A DNA stretch of 64,000 nucleotides from JAGNHN01 sp964590645 (GTDB lineage: Bacteria > Bacteroidota > Bacteroidia > Bacteroidales > JAGNHN01). Location: contig CAZPYJ010000014.1 of the NCBI GenBank assembly GCA_964590645.1, positions 1 to 64,000 on the forward strand, written 5' to 3'. Positions 8,475-18,800 of this stretch are shown here, piece by piece. Positions within the stretch are counted from its first letter, which is position 1. Every line of letters begins with the position of its first letter. The notes beneath the pieces are model-generated. The model was not told the origin of the DNA. It searched no databases and worked only from the letters and a program-made list of their open reading frames with translations. The position numbers and the translations under genes are program-made.

Positions 8475-10646
8475 TCAATCCGCCAGCACCAAATCCATCT
8501 GCTTTTTACCCAGATCGAGTTTCTTTACAATCACATTCACCTGATCACCCAATCGATACACCTGTCCGCGCTTCGAACCAATCACCCGGTAATTGTCTTC
8601 GTCCAGGTAATAATAGTCGTCTTTCATATTCTCCAGGGAAACCAGTCCTTCGCCCCGGTTCACTTCCAGCTCTACAAAAAGCCCCCATTTGCTCACCCCG
8701 GAGATCTTCCCGGCAAAGGTTTCTCCCACCTTGTCGAGCAGGAATTCCACCTGCTTGTACTTCACCGATTCGCGTTCAGCTTCCACGGCCACCCTTTCCA
8801 TATTGGAGCAATGGTCGCACTGGGCTTCCAGGGCTTCCTGGTCGGCGCTTTTACCACCTTTCAGATAACTTTCCAACAGACGGTGTACCATCAGGTCGGG
8901 ATAGCGGCGGATGGGACTGGTGAAATGGGAATAGAAGGGGAAGGCCAATCCGTAGTGTCCGATATTGTGCGTAGCATATACGGCTTTGGACATTGTACGG
9001 ATGGCAATGGTTTCCACAAGGTTCTCCTCTCCTTTTCCAGCCACATCCTGGAAAAGTTTGTTCAGGGAAGATGCAATCTGCTTGCGCGAATTGAAATTGG
9101 GTTTGTATCCCAGCTTAAGCAGGAACTCTCTGAATTTCTCCAGCTTTTCAGGTTGTGGCGTATCGTGGATGCGGTACACAAAAGTCTTTACCTCTTTCTT
9201 GTCGGGCTTTTTACCCACCCATTCGGCCACTTTGCGGTTGGCCAGCAGCATAAAATCCTCCACCAGGCGATTCGAATCCTTCTGTTCTTTAATGAAGGCT
9301 TCCAGGGGTTTGCCATTTTCATCCAGGCGGAATTTGATCTCCTGCGACTTGAAGGCGATGGAACCTTTCCGGAAGCGGTCCTCGCGCAGCTTTACGGCGA
9401 GTTTATGCAGGCTAAGGATCTCATCCTTCATATCGCCTTCCGCGCCTTCTATGATCTCTTGTACTTCATCATAATTAAAGCGCCGCTGCGAACGTATGAT
9501 GGTTTTTCCAAACCAGGAATTATGCAGATTGGCATCCTCGTCCAGCTCAAAGACCGCCGAAAAACAGAGCTTGTCTTCATCCGGACGGAGGGAGCAGACC
9601 ATATTGGAGAGTTTCTCCGGGAGCATCGGGATGGTCCGGTCCACCAGGTAAACCGAAGTACCACGACGGTAGGCTTCTTTATCGATGGCGGTGCCGGGTT
9701 TCACATACCAGGAAACATCCGCGATATGGACGCCCACTTCCCAGCGACCATTCTTTAACTTTTGGAGCGAGAGGGCATCATCAAAATCCTTGGCATCTTC
9801 CGGGTCGATGGTCAGGGTAAGGGTTTGCCTGAAATCACGGCGCTTGCTGATCTCCTCCTCGGGTATTTGTTCCGCGATCTTCTCTGCTTCTTTTTCGGCA
9901 CTTTCAGGAAAGGAGAGGGGGAAATCAAAAGAAGCCAGAATGGCTTTCATTTCCACATTGTTGTCGCCGGGTTCACCCAGGATCTCCAATACTTCCCCGA
10001 AGGGTGCCGCAGCGTGTGGCGGCCATTCGGTGATGCGGCCAATGACTTTCTGGCCGTTTTTTCCACCATTTAAGGCGGTCAGCGGAACATAAATATCCAC
10101 AGGTACTGCCGCACTGTCGGGGATCAGGAAAGCGAATTTTTTGGATACATCCAGAATGCCCACAAACTGTTTGCGGCCTCTTTCAATAACTTCCACCACC
10201 TTTCCTTCCGGCTTGCGGCCGGTACGCTGCGGGAAGAGCTGCACCCTCACTTTGTCGCCATCCAGGGCACGGTTGGTATTGCTGGCGGAAATAAAAACAT
10301 CTTCGTCCAGCTCATCGGTAAGGATGTAGGCCTTACCTGTACGCTTCATATCCACCATTCCGGTGATTTCTTTGCCCCGGGGATGCTTGCGTATCCGATC
10401 CGCAGGAAGGCCAAACTTGCCCCGCTTGCGTTCTTCCAGTTTTCCGCTGGCAACCAGGTTTCCCAGGATGGATTTAACCAGTTCCCGGGAGGCCGGGTCT
10501 TCGATGCCCAATTGACCGGCCACCTGGCGGAAATTCATTTCCCGGGTAGGATCGGTGGTAAACAGGGCATAAACGGTTTGGGTAAACTTGTTCCCCGAGT
10601 TAGTCTGTTGCTTTCCCCTGCGGGAAGGCTTGCGCTTTTGATGCAT
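8475..10646 (-). CDS. rnr: Ribonuclease R
   Basis: A 723-residue RNase II/R-family 3'-5' exoribonuclease that degrades structured RNA. The N-terminus is a basic segment then a winged-helix-like region (about 20-70), followed by cold-shock domains, the RNB catalytic domain with the metal-binding run DPEDAKDFDDALS and the HFTSPIRRYPDLMVHRLL motif, and a C-terminal S1 domain (GKISGVSKWGLFVELE). Length fits the Bacteroidota RNase R. A TAACTTTG -7 element lies about 50 bases upstream. The very long antisense ORFs over it are shadows of its codon pattern. Confidence 0.95.
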   Translation of the reverse strand: MHQKRKPSRRGKQQTNSGNKFTQTVYALFTTDPTREMNFRQVAGQLGIEDPASRELVKSILGNLVASGKLEERKRGKFGLPADRIRKHPRGKEITGMVDMKRTGKAYILTDELDEDVFISASNTNRALDGDKVRVQLFPQRTGRKPEGKVVEVIERGRKQFVGILDVSKKFAFLIPDSAAVPVDIYVPLTALNGGKNGQKVIGRITEWPPHAAAPFGEVLEILGEPGDNNVEMKAILASFDFPLSFPESAEKEAEKIAEQIPEEEISKRRDFRQTLTLTIDPEDAKDFDDALSLQKLKNGRWEVGVHIADVSWYVKPGTAIDKEAYRRGTSVYLVDRTIPMLPEKLSNMVCSLRPDEDKLCFSAVFELDEDANLHNSWFGKTIIRSQRRFNYDEVQEIIEGAEGDMKDEILSLHKLAVKLREDRFRKGSIAFKSQEIKFRLDENGKPLEAFIKEQKDSNRLVEDFMLLANRKVAEWVGKKPDKKEVKTFVYRIHDTPQPEKLEKFREFLLKLGYKPNFNSRKQIASSLNKLFQDVAGKGEENLVETIAIRTMSKAVYATHNIGHYGLAFPFYSHFTSPIRRYPDLMVHRLLESYLKGGKSADQEALEAQCDHCSNMERVAVEAERESVKYKQVEFLLDKVGETFAGKISGVSKWGLFVELEVNRGEGLVSLENMKDDYYYLDEDNYRVIGSKRGQVYRLGDQVNVIVKKLDLGKKQMDLVLAD

Positions 10647-10674
10647 TAAAATGTCTTATTTAGAAGTTTTTGAA

Positions 10675-10682
10675 TAAATTTG
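10675..10682 (+). promoter_or_regulatory. Bacteroidota -7 element for the receiver gene
   Basis: TAAATTTG matches TAnnTTTG and lies 37 bases before the ATG at 10720. It is interleaved with the oppositely directed rnr element at 10699-10706. Confidence 0.45.
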
Positions 10683-10698
10683 TCCTGGCTGTATTTAC

Positions 10699-10706
10699 CA
10701 AAGTTA
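10699..10706 (-). promoter_or_regulatory. Bacteroidota -7 element for rnr
   Basis: TAACTTTG on the minus strand matches TAnnTTTG, about 52 bases before the rnr ATG. Confidence 0.5.
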
Positions 10707-10719
10707 GGGATTAAAGCAG

Positions 10720-11115
10720 ATGTCTGACGAAAACCTCAGGATATTGCTTGCGGAGGACAATCCTTCCAATGCGGAATTGATCCGTTATATCGTGCAGCGA
10801 CTGGGTCATTGCCTTGAAGTGGTTTCGGATGGACAGATGGCCTTGGAGCATTGTCTTCATCAGGAATATGATATTGTTTTGATGGATTTGCAGATGCCGG
10901 TGATGGATGGTTTAGAGGCCACCCGGCGTATACGCGCTTCCAGCGATTATAACAGGGATCAGTTGGGCATCGTAGCCTTATCTGCTGCCAATATTACGGA
11001 GTACCAGCCCAATGGCAGTATTCCAGGCATCGATGCTTATATTTCAAAACCATTCCAGATTGCGGAAATTGAAAAAAGCATTCAAAAGGTAACACAGGCT
11101 CGTCAGCGTTTATGA
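10720..11115 (+). CDS. Stand-alone response regulator receiver (CheY-like)
   Basis: 131 residues forming a single receiver domain with no output domain. Acidic pocket Glu12-Asp13, phospho-acceptor Asp56 in LMDLQMPVMDG, the Ser of IVALSA and the conserved Lys of YISKPF are all present. The LAEDN/MDLQMPVMDG style resembles receivers that act with hybrid histidine kinases. No partner kinase is adjacent; the nearest is the NtrY-like kinase at 22413. It is convergent with the small membrane gene, ending 6 bp inside that gene's 3' end. Confidence 0.88.
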   Translation: MSDENLRILLAEDNPSNAELIRYIVQRLGHCLEVVSDGQMALEHCLHQEYDIVLMDLQMPVMDGLEATRRIRASSDYNRDQLGIVALSAANITEYQPNGSIPGIDAYISKPFQIAEIEKSIQKVTQARQRL

Positions 11116-11292
11116 GGTAATTTTCAAGAGGATGATGGCACTGAACATCAGCAGGAGGGCCAGTGCGGTAATCCAGCCCCAAACGCGATTGGTGCGGATC
11201 TTAAACTTGTTCCGCGAACGGTACTGACAATAGAGTCCGAAGATAAATCCCCCGAATCCTACCCAAAGCATTCCCCAAAAAAAAGACTCCAT
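11110..11292 (-). CDS. Small two-helix membrane protein
   Basis: 60 residues from the ATG at 11292 (MESFFWGMLWVGFGGF). Two hydrophobic segments (about 4-22 and 41-57) flank a basic loop YRSRNKFKIRTNR, predicting an inner-membrane hairpin with a cytoplasmic loop. It starts one base after the gltX stop, so it is probably co-transcribed with gltX. No family is recognised. Confidence 0.6.
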   Translation of the reverse strand: MESFFWGMLWVGFGGFIFGLYCQYRSRNKFKIRTNRVWGWITALALLLMFSAIILLKITS

Positions 11293-11293
11293 T

Positions 11294-12823
11294 TTATCCC
11301 AGTGTATCAATGGCACGGGCAATTCGCGCCAGGCTTTCTTCTTTTCCCAGCAGTTCCAGGATGTCGAACAGATGAGGCCCTGCCGCTTCCCCAACCAGAC
11401 AGAGACGCAGCGCATTCATTATAGCACCCATAGGGTATTCTTTCTCTGTAATCCAGGCCTTTACCTGACTTTCTGTTTCTTCGGAAGAAAAAGGATGGAT
11501 ATCCTGCAGCAGGACGGACAATGCCCGCATTTGATCGGGCGTATCTTCCTTCCAGCGTTTTTTTACCACTTTTTCATCATACTCCTCCGGGGCAAGGAAG
11601 AAGAAGCGCGACTGGCTGAAGAGATCACGCACAAATACGGCACGCTCTTTCATCAGGCCGGCAATGCGCATCAATTTCTCATCGGAAGCAATGAATTGCG
11701 CTTCTTCCAGCAAAGGACGCATCTCGCGGGCCAGGAAAAGATCGGTCTTTTCACGCAGGTAGTGCTGGTTGAACATCTTTGCCTTTTCTATGTCGAAGCG
11801 GGCCCCTGATTTCACCACACGTTCCAGGCTGAAAAGCCGGCTGAGTTCTTCCATCCGGAAGAATTCCTGTTCAATGCCCGGGTTCCATCCCAGCAGGGCC
11901 AGGAAATTGACCAGGGCTTCGGGGAAGTAACCGGATTCACGGTAACCCGAAGCGGTTTCGCCCGAAGCAGTATCCTTCCATTCCATCGGAAATACAGGAA
12001 ACCCGAGACGGTCGCCATCCCTTTTGCTGAGCTTGCCTTTGCCATCCGGTTTCAGTAAGAGGGGCAGGTGTGCGAAAACAGGGGGCTCCCAACCGAAAGC
12101 CCGGTATAGCATATAGTGCAGGGGGAGGGAAGGCAGCCATTCTTCTCCCCGGATCACGTGGGTGATCTCCATCAGGTGATCATCCACAATATTGGCCAGG
12201 TGGTAGGTGGGCATTCCATCCGACTTGAACAAGACCTTATCATCCAGGGTGGCGGTATTCACGGTGATCTCTCCCCGAATCACATCCTGCAGCACTACCT
12301 CTTCGCGGGCAGGCATCTTAAAGCGGATGACGTAGGGATGGCCTGCCTCCATTTTCTCCCTCACCTCTTCCGTACTGAGGGTGAGGCTGTTTTGCATTTC
12401 CAGCCGGATGGCGGCATTATAACTGGTATTCGGGGCATTGGAGGCTTCCAGCTTCTGTCGCATTTCCTCCAGTTCTTCCGGGTTGTCAAAAGCATAATAT
12501 GCCAGGCCCTTTTTCACGAGGGCTTCGGCATAGCGCTGGTATTGCGATTTTCGCTCCGACTGGCGGTAGGGACCAAAGGGGCCGCCTTTATCAGGGCCTT
12601 CGTCCCATACGATGCCTGTCCAGGCAAGGGATTCCATTATGTATTCCTCCGCGCCGGGTACAAAGCGTTGTTGGTCGGTATCCTCGATACGAAGGATCAT
12701 CTTTCCCTTCCATTTCCGGGCAAAGAGGTAGTTGAAAAGGGCGGTACGAACGCCTCCAATATGTAAAGGCCCTGTAGGGCTTGGAGCAAATCGCACCCGG
12801 ACATTCTGTGGGCTAACTTCCAT
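11294..12823 (-). CDS. gltX: Glutamyl-tRNA synthetase
   Basis: A 509-residue class I aminoacyl-tRNA synthetase charging tRNA-Glu. The signature FAPSPTGPLHIGGVRTALF contains the HIGH-type HIGG at 21-24, and GKLSKRDG is the KMSKS-type loop. The C-terminal helical anticodon-binding domain is present, and length is typical. A TATCTTTG -7 element lies 26 bases before the ATG. The tiny membrane gene follows immediately. Confidence 0.96.
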   Translation of the reverse strand: MEVSPQNVRVRFAPSPTGPLHIGGVRTALFNYLFARKWKGKMILRIEDTDQQRFVPGAEEYIMESLAWTGIVWDEGPDKGGPFGPYRQSERKSQYQRYAEALVKKGLAYYAFDNPEELEEMRQKLEASNAPNTSYNAAIRLEMQNSLTLSTEEVREKMEAGHPYVIRFKMPAREEVVLQDVIRGEITVNTATLDDKVLFKSDGMPTYHLANIVDDHLMEITHVIRGEEWLPSLPLHYMLYRAFGWEPPVFAHLPLLLKPDGKGKLSKRDGDRLGFPVFPMEWKDTASGETASGYRESGYFPEALVNFLALLGWNPGIEQEFFRMEELSRLFSLERVVKSGARFDIEKAKMFNQHYLREKTDLFLAREMRPLLEEAQFIASDEKLMRIAGLMKERAVFVRDLFSQSRFFFLAPEEYDEKVVKKRWKEDTPDQMRALSVLLQDIHPFSSEETESQVKAWITEKEYPMGAIMNALRLCLVGEAAGPHLFDILELLGKEESLARIARAIDTLG

Positions 12824-12849
12824 TATTCAGGAGTGCATTAAGAGGGATG

Positions 12850-12857
12850 CAAAGATA
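12850..12857 (-). promoter_or_regulatory. Bacteroidota -7 element for gltX
   Basis: TATCTTTG on the minus strand, an exact TAnnTTTG match 26 bases upstream of gltX. Confidence 0.5.
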
Positions 12858-12862
12858 GGGAA

Positions 12863-12916
12863 ATCAGTGATCAGTGATCAGTGACCAGTGATCAATGTTC
12901 AGTGATCAGTGATCAG
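12863..12916. repeat. 7-bp tandem repeat
   Basis: About seven units of ATCAGTG, with a few variants (ACCAGTG, ATCAATG), just upstream of the gltX promoter. Confidence 0.85.
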
Positions 12917-12988
12917 TTGAAGTGAGACTGTGGTTTGGTGAGCGAAGTGAATCGGGAGTTCAGCGGATCAGTGAAATACAAAGCCTGA

Positions 12989-13060
12989 TCGCTTTCCTCG
13001 CTTATCACGCTTTCCTCGCTTTCCTCGCTTATCTCGCTTATCTCGCTTATCTCGCTTTCC
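12989..13060. repeat. 9-bp tandem repeat, eight units
   Basis: Eight consecutive 9-base units alternate TCGCTTTCC and TCGCTTATC, with one ACGCTTTCC. They lie just after the 3' end of the superoxide dismutase gene. A 64-codon ORF across them (FLAY repeats) is a translation artefact of the array. Confidence 0.88.
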
Positions 13061-13075
13061 TGCTTGTCCGCTTCC

Positions 13076-13756
13076 CTACCTTTTTCCTTGCGCTACTGTG
13101 TGGTAAAGGGTACTGACTTCATTCCAGTTGATCACATTCCAGATGGCATTCAGATAGTCACCCCTTTTGTTCTGGTAATGCAGGTAGTAGGCGTGTTCCC
13201 ACACATCTATACCCAGGATAGGGGTGCCACGGCATTCGCAGACGTCCATCAAGGGATTGTCCTGATTGGGTGTACTGCAGATCGCCAGTTTCCCATCGGC
13301 ATTCAGATATAGCCAGGCCCATCCCGATCCGAAACGGGTAGCAGCTGCCTGGTTCAGTTGTTCTTTCATCGCATCCATACTCCCAAAGGCAGCATTGATG
13401 GCGGAGGCGAGGGATTCAGAGGGACGGCTGTCTTTCTCCGGACCCAGGATTCGCCAGAAGAGATCGTGATTGTAGTGTCCGCCGCCATTGTTACGCACAG
13501 AAGTGCTATAGGCGGAAACACGCGACAAAATATCCTCCAGCTTCATTTCGGCCAAAGGGGTACCTTCCACCGCTTTGTTCAGGTTGTTGACGTATCCTTT
13601 ATGATGGCGGTTGAAGTGGATATCCATTGTGCGAACATCTACATAGGGTTCAAGGGCATCAAAGGCATAGGGGAGGGGCTGTTGGGTGAATTGTGCCTGA
13701 ATCCCGCTCAGGGAAAGCAGTGCCACAGCCAATACGCTAAAGAAAATCTTTTTCAT
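13076..13756 (-). CDS. Exported Fe/Mn superoxide dismutase
   Basis: 226 residues of the Fe/Mn-SOD family, converting superoxide to oxygen and hydrogen peroxide. The first about 21 residues (MKKIFFSVLAVALLSLSGIQAQ) form a signal peptide, unusual for this mostly cytoplasmic enzyme and pointing to a periplasmic or surface role. N-terminal ligand region DIHFNRHHKGYVNNLN and the C-terminal DVWEHAYYLHYQNKR, with Asp and His ligands, are intact. Metal preference cannot be read safely. A 21-base inverted repeat lies 13 bases before the start codon. Confidence 0.93.
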   Translation of the reverse strand: MKKIFFSVLAVALLSLSGIQAQFTQQPLPYAFDALEPYVDVRTMDIHFNRHHKGYVNNLNKAVEGTPLAEMKLEDILSRVSAYSTSVRNNGGGHYNHDLFWRILGPEKDSRPSESLASAINAAFGSMDAMKEQLNQAAATRFGSGWAWLYLNADGKLAICSTPNQDNPLMDVCECRGTPILGIDVWEHAYYLHYQNKRGDYLNAIWNVINWNEVSTLYHTVAQGKR

Positions 13757-13769
13757 TGTTATTAAAGTT

Positions 13770-13790
13770 TTTCTGTTTGATAAACAGAAA
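13770..13790. promoter_or_regulatory. Inverted repeat in the SOD leader
   Basis: Perfect 9-bp arms TTTCTGTTT and AAACAGAAA with a 3-base spacer lie between the M1 peptidase stop and the SOD start on the minus strand. No T-run follows in either direction, so an operator or leader hairpin is more likely than a terminator. It does not match Fur or PerR boxes by eye. Confidence 0.4.
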
Positions 13791-13830
13791 GGGGAACAAT
13801 GAAAGAGAAAAGATGTTCAGTGTGAAAGCC

Positions 13831-15792
13831 TTACAACCTGATCAGCTTTCGGCCTGATTGGCGGACTCCGTCAGAGAGGTGGAGGATATAGGTTCCTTTT
13901 TCTAAGCGACGGATATCCAGGCTCGTTTCTATTCCGGAGAAGCTGCCTTCCAGTACCTTTCTTCCTGCCATATCCACTAAGTGGTACTGGCAGGCCTGCC
14001 TGGGCAGATAATCAAGCTGAAGCCTGATAAGATCAATGCTTGCGGGATTGGGATACAGTTGAAAAGCCAGGCGGTCTTGTTCCTCTGTGCGCCCCACTAA
14101 AACGCTGCCGGGCATATCCAGGGTCCATTCATTGGGATCAATATACATCTGGAGCACATTGCCCTGAATGGGGACGGAAAAAGTCTGGACAGGATATTCC
14201 TGATATACTTTGATGAGGGTGTCCCCCTGGTCGGTCACCACCCGGTATTCCATCAGCATTTCAAAGAAAGGCGTCACCGAAGGCATTGAAGAGCTCTGGG
14301 TTACGGTAAAACGAAGGCTATCAGCTAGCTGATGATACACAATGGTATGGGTTGGAAAGCCTTCGCCGTAATACCATTGATCGAAGAACCAGGTAAAATC
14401 CCTGCCGCTCCGGGCGGTAACATAATCACGGAAATCATCGCCGGTAGCCACGCTGTCGCGGAAAGCATCCTGAAAGCCGGATAGGATGGCGAAAAAGAGG
14501 GAATCATTCTGCAGCTCAAAACGGATCATATGAATGATGGAAGCGCCTTTGTTGTAGCTCAGCCTTCCGTTGAAGATCCGCCACTCATTTCCCGGGATAG
14601 CTTGCATTGGGGGAACATATACACTTCCACCGGGAGATGACATCACATTGTTATTCACCTGGTACATCCAGTTGTTTGCGCTGGACTGGCCCTGGAGGTA
14701 CTGACGGGCAAGGTATTCGGAATAGGAGGCAAAGCCTTCATTGATCCAGATATCGCTCCAGGTGGCACAGGTGACATTGTCGCCATACCACATATGCCCC
14801 AGTTCGTGGGCTACCAGGTCAAAACCGAAACCATAGAGGGTGGTCATTGTCTGGTGCTCCATTCCTCCCCCGATTTGTGCTACGCAATGGCCGTATTTCT
14901 CTTCGTGAAAAGGATACATTCCCATCAATGCAGAGAATACTTCTAACATCCCAACAGTGGCATCGATACCTGACTGATTGGCGGGAAGATAGGAGGGGTG
15001 GTCATACACAAAGTTTTGGATCAGGATGGAATCGTTCAGTCCCTGGGGGTGGGCGTATATGTTGTATTCCTGGTAATCGGATACGGCAAAGGATATGAGG
15101 TAATAAGCAATCGGGTACCTGGATTTCCACTCATAGCGCTTTTTATTTCCTGAAAGGTTGACCACATTGCTCAGCAGGCCATTGGATCCGGCCATTTCAC
15201 CGGCATCGCAGGTGATAAAAAACCAGGAAGAATCGGCTTTGTCCAGAAGGTCTTGTTTGCAGGGCCACCAATGGCGGGCATTGAAGGGCTCGCTCAGGGT
15301 CCAGGTGACCGACTTGCCATAGGTGGAATTATAGGAAGAGCTGATGCCGGTGAAGAAACCGGAAGAGGGGGGCGTACCGTGATAATAGGTTTGCACTTCA
15401 AAGCTGGTCCCCATTGGTATTCCACTTACCGGTATGGTAATCAGGTTATTGCTGTGGGAAAAAGTATGAATGCTGCCATTGACCAGTACGGAGTCAACGC
15501 TCATATAGCTCATCAGGTCGATCATAATGGTATCCAGCATCGTCACCTTACTGCTGGCGCGCATCAGTACATTTCCTGATACCGTGGTGGCTGTGCTCAT
15601 CACGGCCAGGTCGAGGAAGTAAAAATGCACATCGTACTCCTGCATCAGAGGGTGCACGTTTTCCGGCATTGCAATACTTTGCTTGGATTTGGCGTGGGCA
15701 CAGGGATGATATACATCGGAGTGAACCTGTTGGGCATACAGGCTGTTGAACATCAGAGAGATGGAAAGAAGGAAGATCAGAATGAATCGCAT
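13831..15792 (-). CDS. T9SS-secreted M1-family metallopeptidase
   Basis: 653 residues. A signal peptide (1-20) is followed by an aminopeptidase N-like beta domain, the exopeptidase motif GGGMEHQ (308-314) and the zinc site HELGH (329-333) with third ligand Glu352 in NEGFASY. The last 75 or so residues, from FQLYPNPAS, form a type IX sorting domain (Por secretion), so the enzyme should be exported and anchored or released at the cell surface. Family members remove N-terminal amino acids from peptides. It is divergent from the DUF4175 gene. Confidence 0.93.
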   Translation of the reverse strand: MRFILIFLLSISLMFNSLYAQQVHSDVYHPCAHAKSKQSIAMPENVHPLMQEYDVHFYFLDLAVMSTATTVSGNVLMRASSKVTMLDTIMIDLMSYMSVDSVLVNGSIHTFSHSNNLITIPVSGIPMGTSFEVQTYYHGTPPSSGFFTGISSSYNSTYGKSVTWTLSEPFNARHWWPCKQDLLDKADSSWFFITCDAGEMAGSNGLLSNVVNLSGNKKRYEWKSRYPIAYYLISFAVSDYQEYNIYAHPQGLNDSILIQNFVYDHPSYLPANQSGIDATVGMLEVFSALMGMYPFHEEKYGHCVAQIGGGMEHQTMTTLYGFGFDLVAHELGHMWYGDNVTCATWSDIWINEGFASYSEYLARQYLQGQSSANNWMYQVNNNVMSSPGGSVYVPPMQAIPGNEWRIFNGRLSYNKGASIIHMIRFELQNDSLFFAILSGFQDAFRDSVATGDDFRDYVTARSGRDFTWFFDQWYYGEGFPTHTIVYHQLADSLRFTVTQSSSMPSVTPFFEMLMEYRVVTDQGDTLIKVYQEYPVQTFSVPIQGNVLQMYIDPNEWTLDMPGSVLVGRTEEQDRLAFQLYPNPASIDLIRLQLDYLPRQACQYHLVDMAGRKVLEGSFSGIETSLDIRRLEKGTYILHLSDGVRQSGRKLIRL

Positions 15793-15818
15793 AACGACTG
15801 CTTAGTTAGTGAAAATGA

Positions 15819-15826
15819 TAACTTTG
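15819..15826 (+). promoter_or_regulatory. Bacteroidota -7 element for the DUF4175 operon
   Basis: TAACTTTG, an exact TAnnTTTG match about 70 bases before the DUF4175 start. A minus-strand near match TATTTTCG (15834-15841) could serve the divergent M1 peptidase. Confidence 0.45.
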
Positions 15827-15896
15827 CGAAGATCGAAAATATAGCGATAACACAGACGTTTGCACGCTTTTTCATCCCTTGTGGGGACCAGTATAT

Positions 15897-18800
15897 ATGA
15901 TGAACAATTACGAGAGACTTATACATAAGCTGGATGGCTTTATCCGCAAATACTACAAAAACCAACTGATCAGGGGTGTGCTTTATGCTGCCGGTATCCT
16001 GTTTAGCTTTTTCCTTCTTCTGGCTCTGGCAGAGTATTATGCCTGGTTCGGAGGTATGTTAAGGGGCATTTTCTTTTTTGCCTATATATCTTTGAGTGCA
16101 TTTGTGCTCTTCAGGTATATTCTTCTTCCCGGCGCTCATCTCCTTCGCATTGGAAAGATTATCAGTCACGATCAGGCGGCAAAGATTATTGGCGACCACT
16201 TCAGTAATGTGCAGGATAAACTGTTGAATATATTGCAGTTAAGACGTATTTCAGATGAGGATAGCGTATCAAAATCATTGGTAGAGGCCAGCATTGACCA
16301 GAAGATTGAAAGCCTGAAACCTATTCCTTTTCTTGCAGCTATTGATCTGAAAGCAAACCGAAAGTACTTGAAATATACGTTGATTCCGGTTTCAACCTTT
16401 TTTATCCTGTTGATTTCCTCCCCAACCCTCATCAAAGAGCCTACACAGCGGATTGTCCGGTTTAATACCAGTTTTGTAAAAGCCCTGCCTTATCAGCTGA
16501 AAATCCTGAATGAAACCTTGTCGGTACCTCAACAGGAAGATTTTCTCCTTGAGGTGGAAATAGCAGGGGATGAGTTGCCTGATATCCTTTTCCTGGAAGT
16601 GGATGCTGGCCGTTACCGGATGATGAAGGAAGACAATACCCATTTTCAGTATCGATTCAGAAATGTGCAAAAGACAACAAATTTCAGACTTAGTACGGCA
16701 CAATTGACAACGGAAGAGTATTCCCTGACGGTTTTACCAAAGCCTATCATCCTCAGTTTTGATGTCAGCATTGATTATCCATCTTATACGGAAAGAAAAG
16801 ATGAGGTAGTGGAAAATAAAGGAGATTTACTGGTGCCGGAAGGAACGATCTTGCAATGGAAATTTTACACACGCGATGTGGACTATCTGCATTTGCGTAT
16901 CGGTGAAGAGGAGAAGCAATTGAACCTTGAACAGGGGAATGTAATCAGCGATAGCTGGAGGGCCCTGGAAAGTGTGGAATATGCCATAAAAGTAGGTAAT
17001 CGTTTTATGATCAGTGTGGATAGCCTGAGATACAGAATCCAGCATATCCCGGATGCATACCCGCAGATTGCCGTAGAAGAATACCGCGATTCAATATTTG
17101 ATAAAAGACTGTATTTCAGAGGAATAATAAAGGATGACTATGGTTTTACCCGCTTGCGTTTTTATACGGAAAGAGCAGGTTTGGATGAGATTGAAACACC
17201 CGGGACTGAGGCCATAGATTTACCATTAATCAGCGGGACCAACCAGGAACAATTCTATCATTATCTCGATTTGAATGCAATCAATTTAGGGGAAGGAGAG
17301 GAGATCAGCTACTATTTTGAAGTTTGGGATAATGATGGGGTAAACGGAAGCAAGGCAGCCAGGACGGCAAAAATGACATATCGTGTACCTACTCTTGCTG
17401 AATACAGCAAGGAGTATGACGAGATCACAAGCGACATCACAAAGGAGATGGATCTGATGCGGAAAGAAACCCAAACGATTCTGGATCAAATAGAAGCCCT
17501 ACGTAAGGAAATGCTGCAGAAGGAAGATATCAATTGGCAAGACAGAGAAAGGATGAAGGAGTTGCTTGAAAAGCAATTGAAGCTTGAAGAAAGCTTCAAG
17601 AAATTATTGAATCAAAATGAGCAAAAGCTACAAAGGGAAGAACAATACCGGGAAATAAGTGAGGCCCTGCAGCAGAAACAAGAAGAACTTCAACGTCTGA
17701 TGGAGGAACTTTTCGACGAGGATATGAAGAAGCTTTTTGATGAACTGAATAAAATGCTGGAGGAAATTGACAAGGAAAAGGTCAATGAAATGATGGAAAA
17801 AATGAAGATGGGCAGTGAGGAATTGGAGAAAGAGTTGGATAGGAGTCTTGAGCTGTTCAAGCAGCTGGAACTGGAAAAGAAGCTTGAAGAGACCATAAAC
17901 AGGATGGAAGAATTGGCAAAAAAACAAGATAAATTACAGGAAGAAACAGAGGGGGGATTCAAGTCGGAAGAAACTTTATTGCAGGAGCAGAACAAGTTGA
18001 ATGAAGAGTTTGATCAGTTGCGCGAGGATCTGAAAGATTTGCGCGAGAAAAATGAAGCCCTTGAATATTCTTTTGAAATGGAGGAGACCGCGCAGGAGGA
18101 GCAGGAGGTTAGTGAAGATATGCAGGAGAGCAGTGCGCAATTGCAAAAGGGAAAGAAGAGCAAAGCCTCAGAAAAGCAGAAGGATGCTGCCTCCGGAATG
18201 AAAAAGCTTTCAGATAAGCTTCAGCAGATGCAAGAGCAGATGCAACAGGATGCCCTTGGGGAAGACATAGAGGCGTTGAGGATGATCCTTGAAAATCTAG
18301 TTAGGGTTTCTTTTGATCAGGAGGCACTAATGGAGGATGTGAAAGAGGTGAAGACGACAGATCCGAGATATCTGGCTATGATGGAGCAGCAGAAGAAGAT
18401 CAAGGATGATCTGAAGTTGATCGAAGACAGCCTTGTGGCTTTAAGCAAGCGGCAGGTAATGATTCAGAGCTTTGTAAGCAAAAAATTAGGGGAAATTGAA
18501 GATAACCTGTCCAAGTCCATCAGTGCATTGGAAAGCCGCAATAAAAGGGAATCGGGCTCACGACAGCAATATGTAATGACCTACATCAACGACCTGGCAT
18601 TGATGCTGAGCGAGTCGATGGAGCAGATGCAACAGCAGATGCAGCAAGGTTCAGGTAATCAAAGCTGTAAGAATCCTAATCAGAAAGGGCAGGGAATGCC
18701 TTCGATGCGGAAGATGCAGGAGCAGTTGAACCAACAGATGCAGGAGATGAAGGACGCGATGGAGAAGGGGCAGAAGCCAGGAGAGAAACCCGGGAAAGCG

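Noticed and set aside
8463..9758. 431-codon plus-strand ORF opposite rnr
   Set aside because: Antisense to a clear RNase R with intact motifs; the protein shows no recognisable domain.
12922..13116. Plus-strand 64-codon ORF with FLAY repeats
   Set aside because: It is the translation of the 9-bp tandem array and overlaps the 3' end of SOD; no start signal or family.
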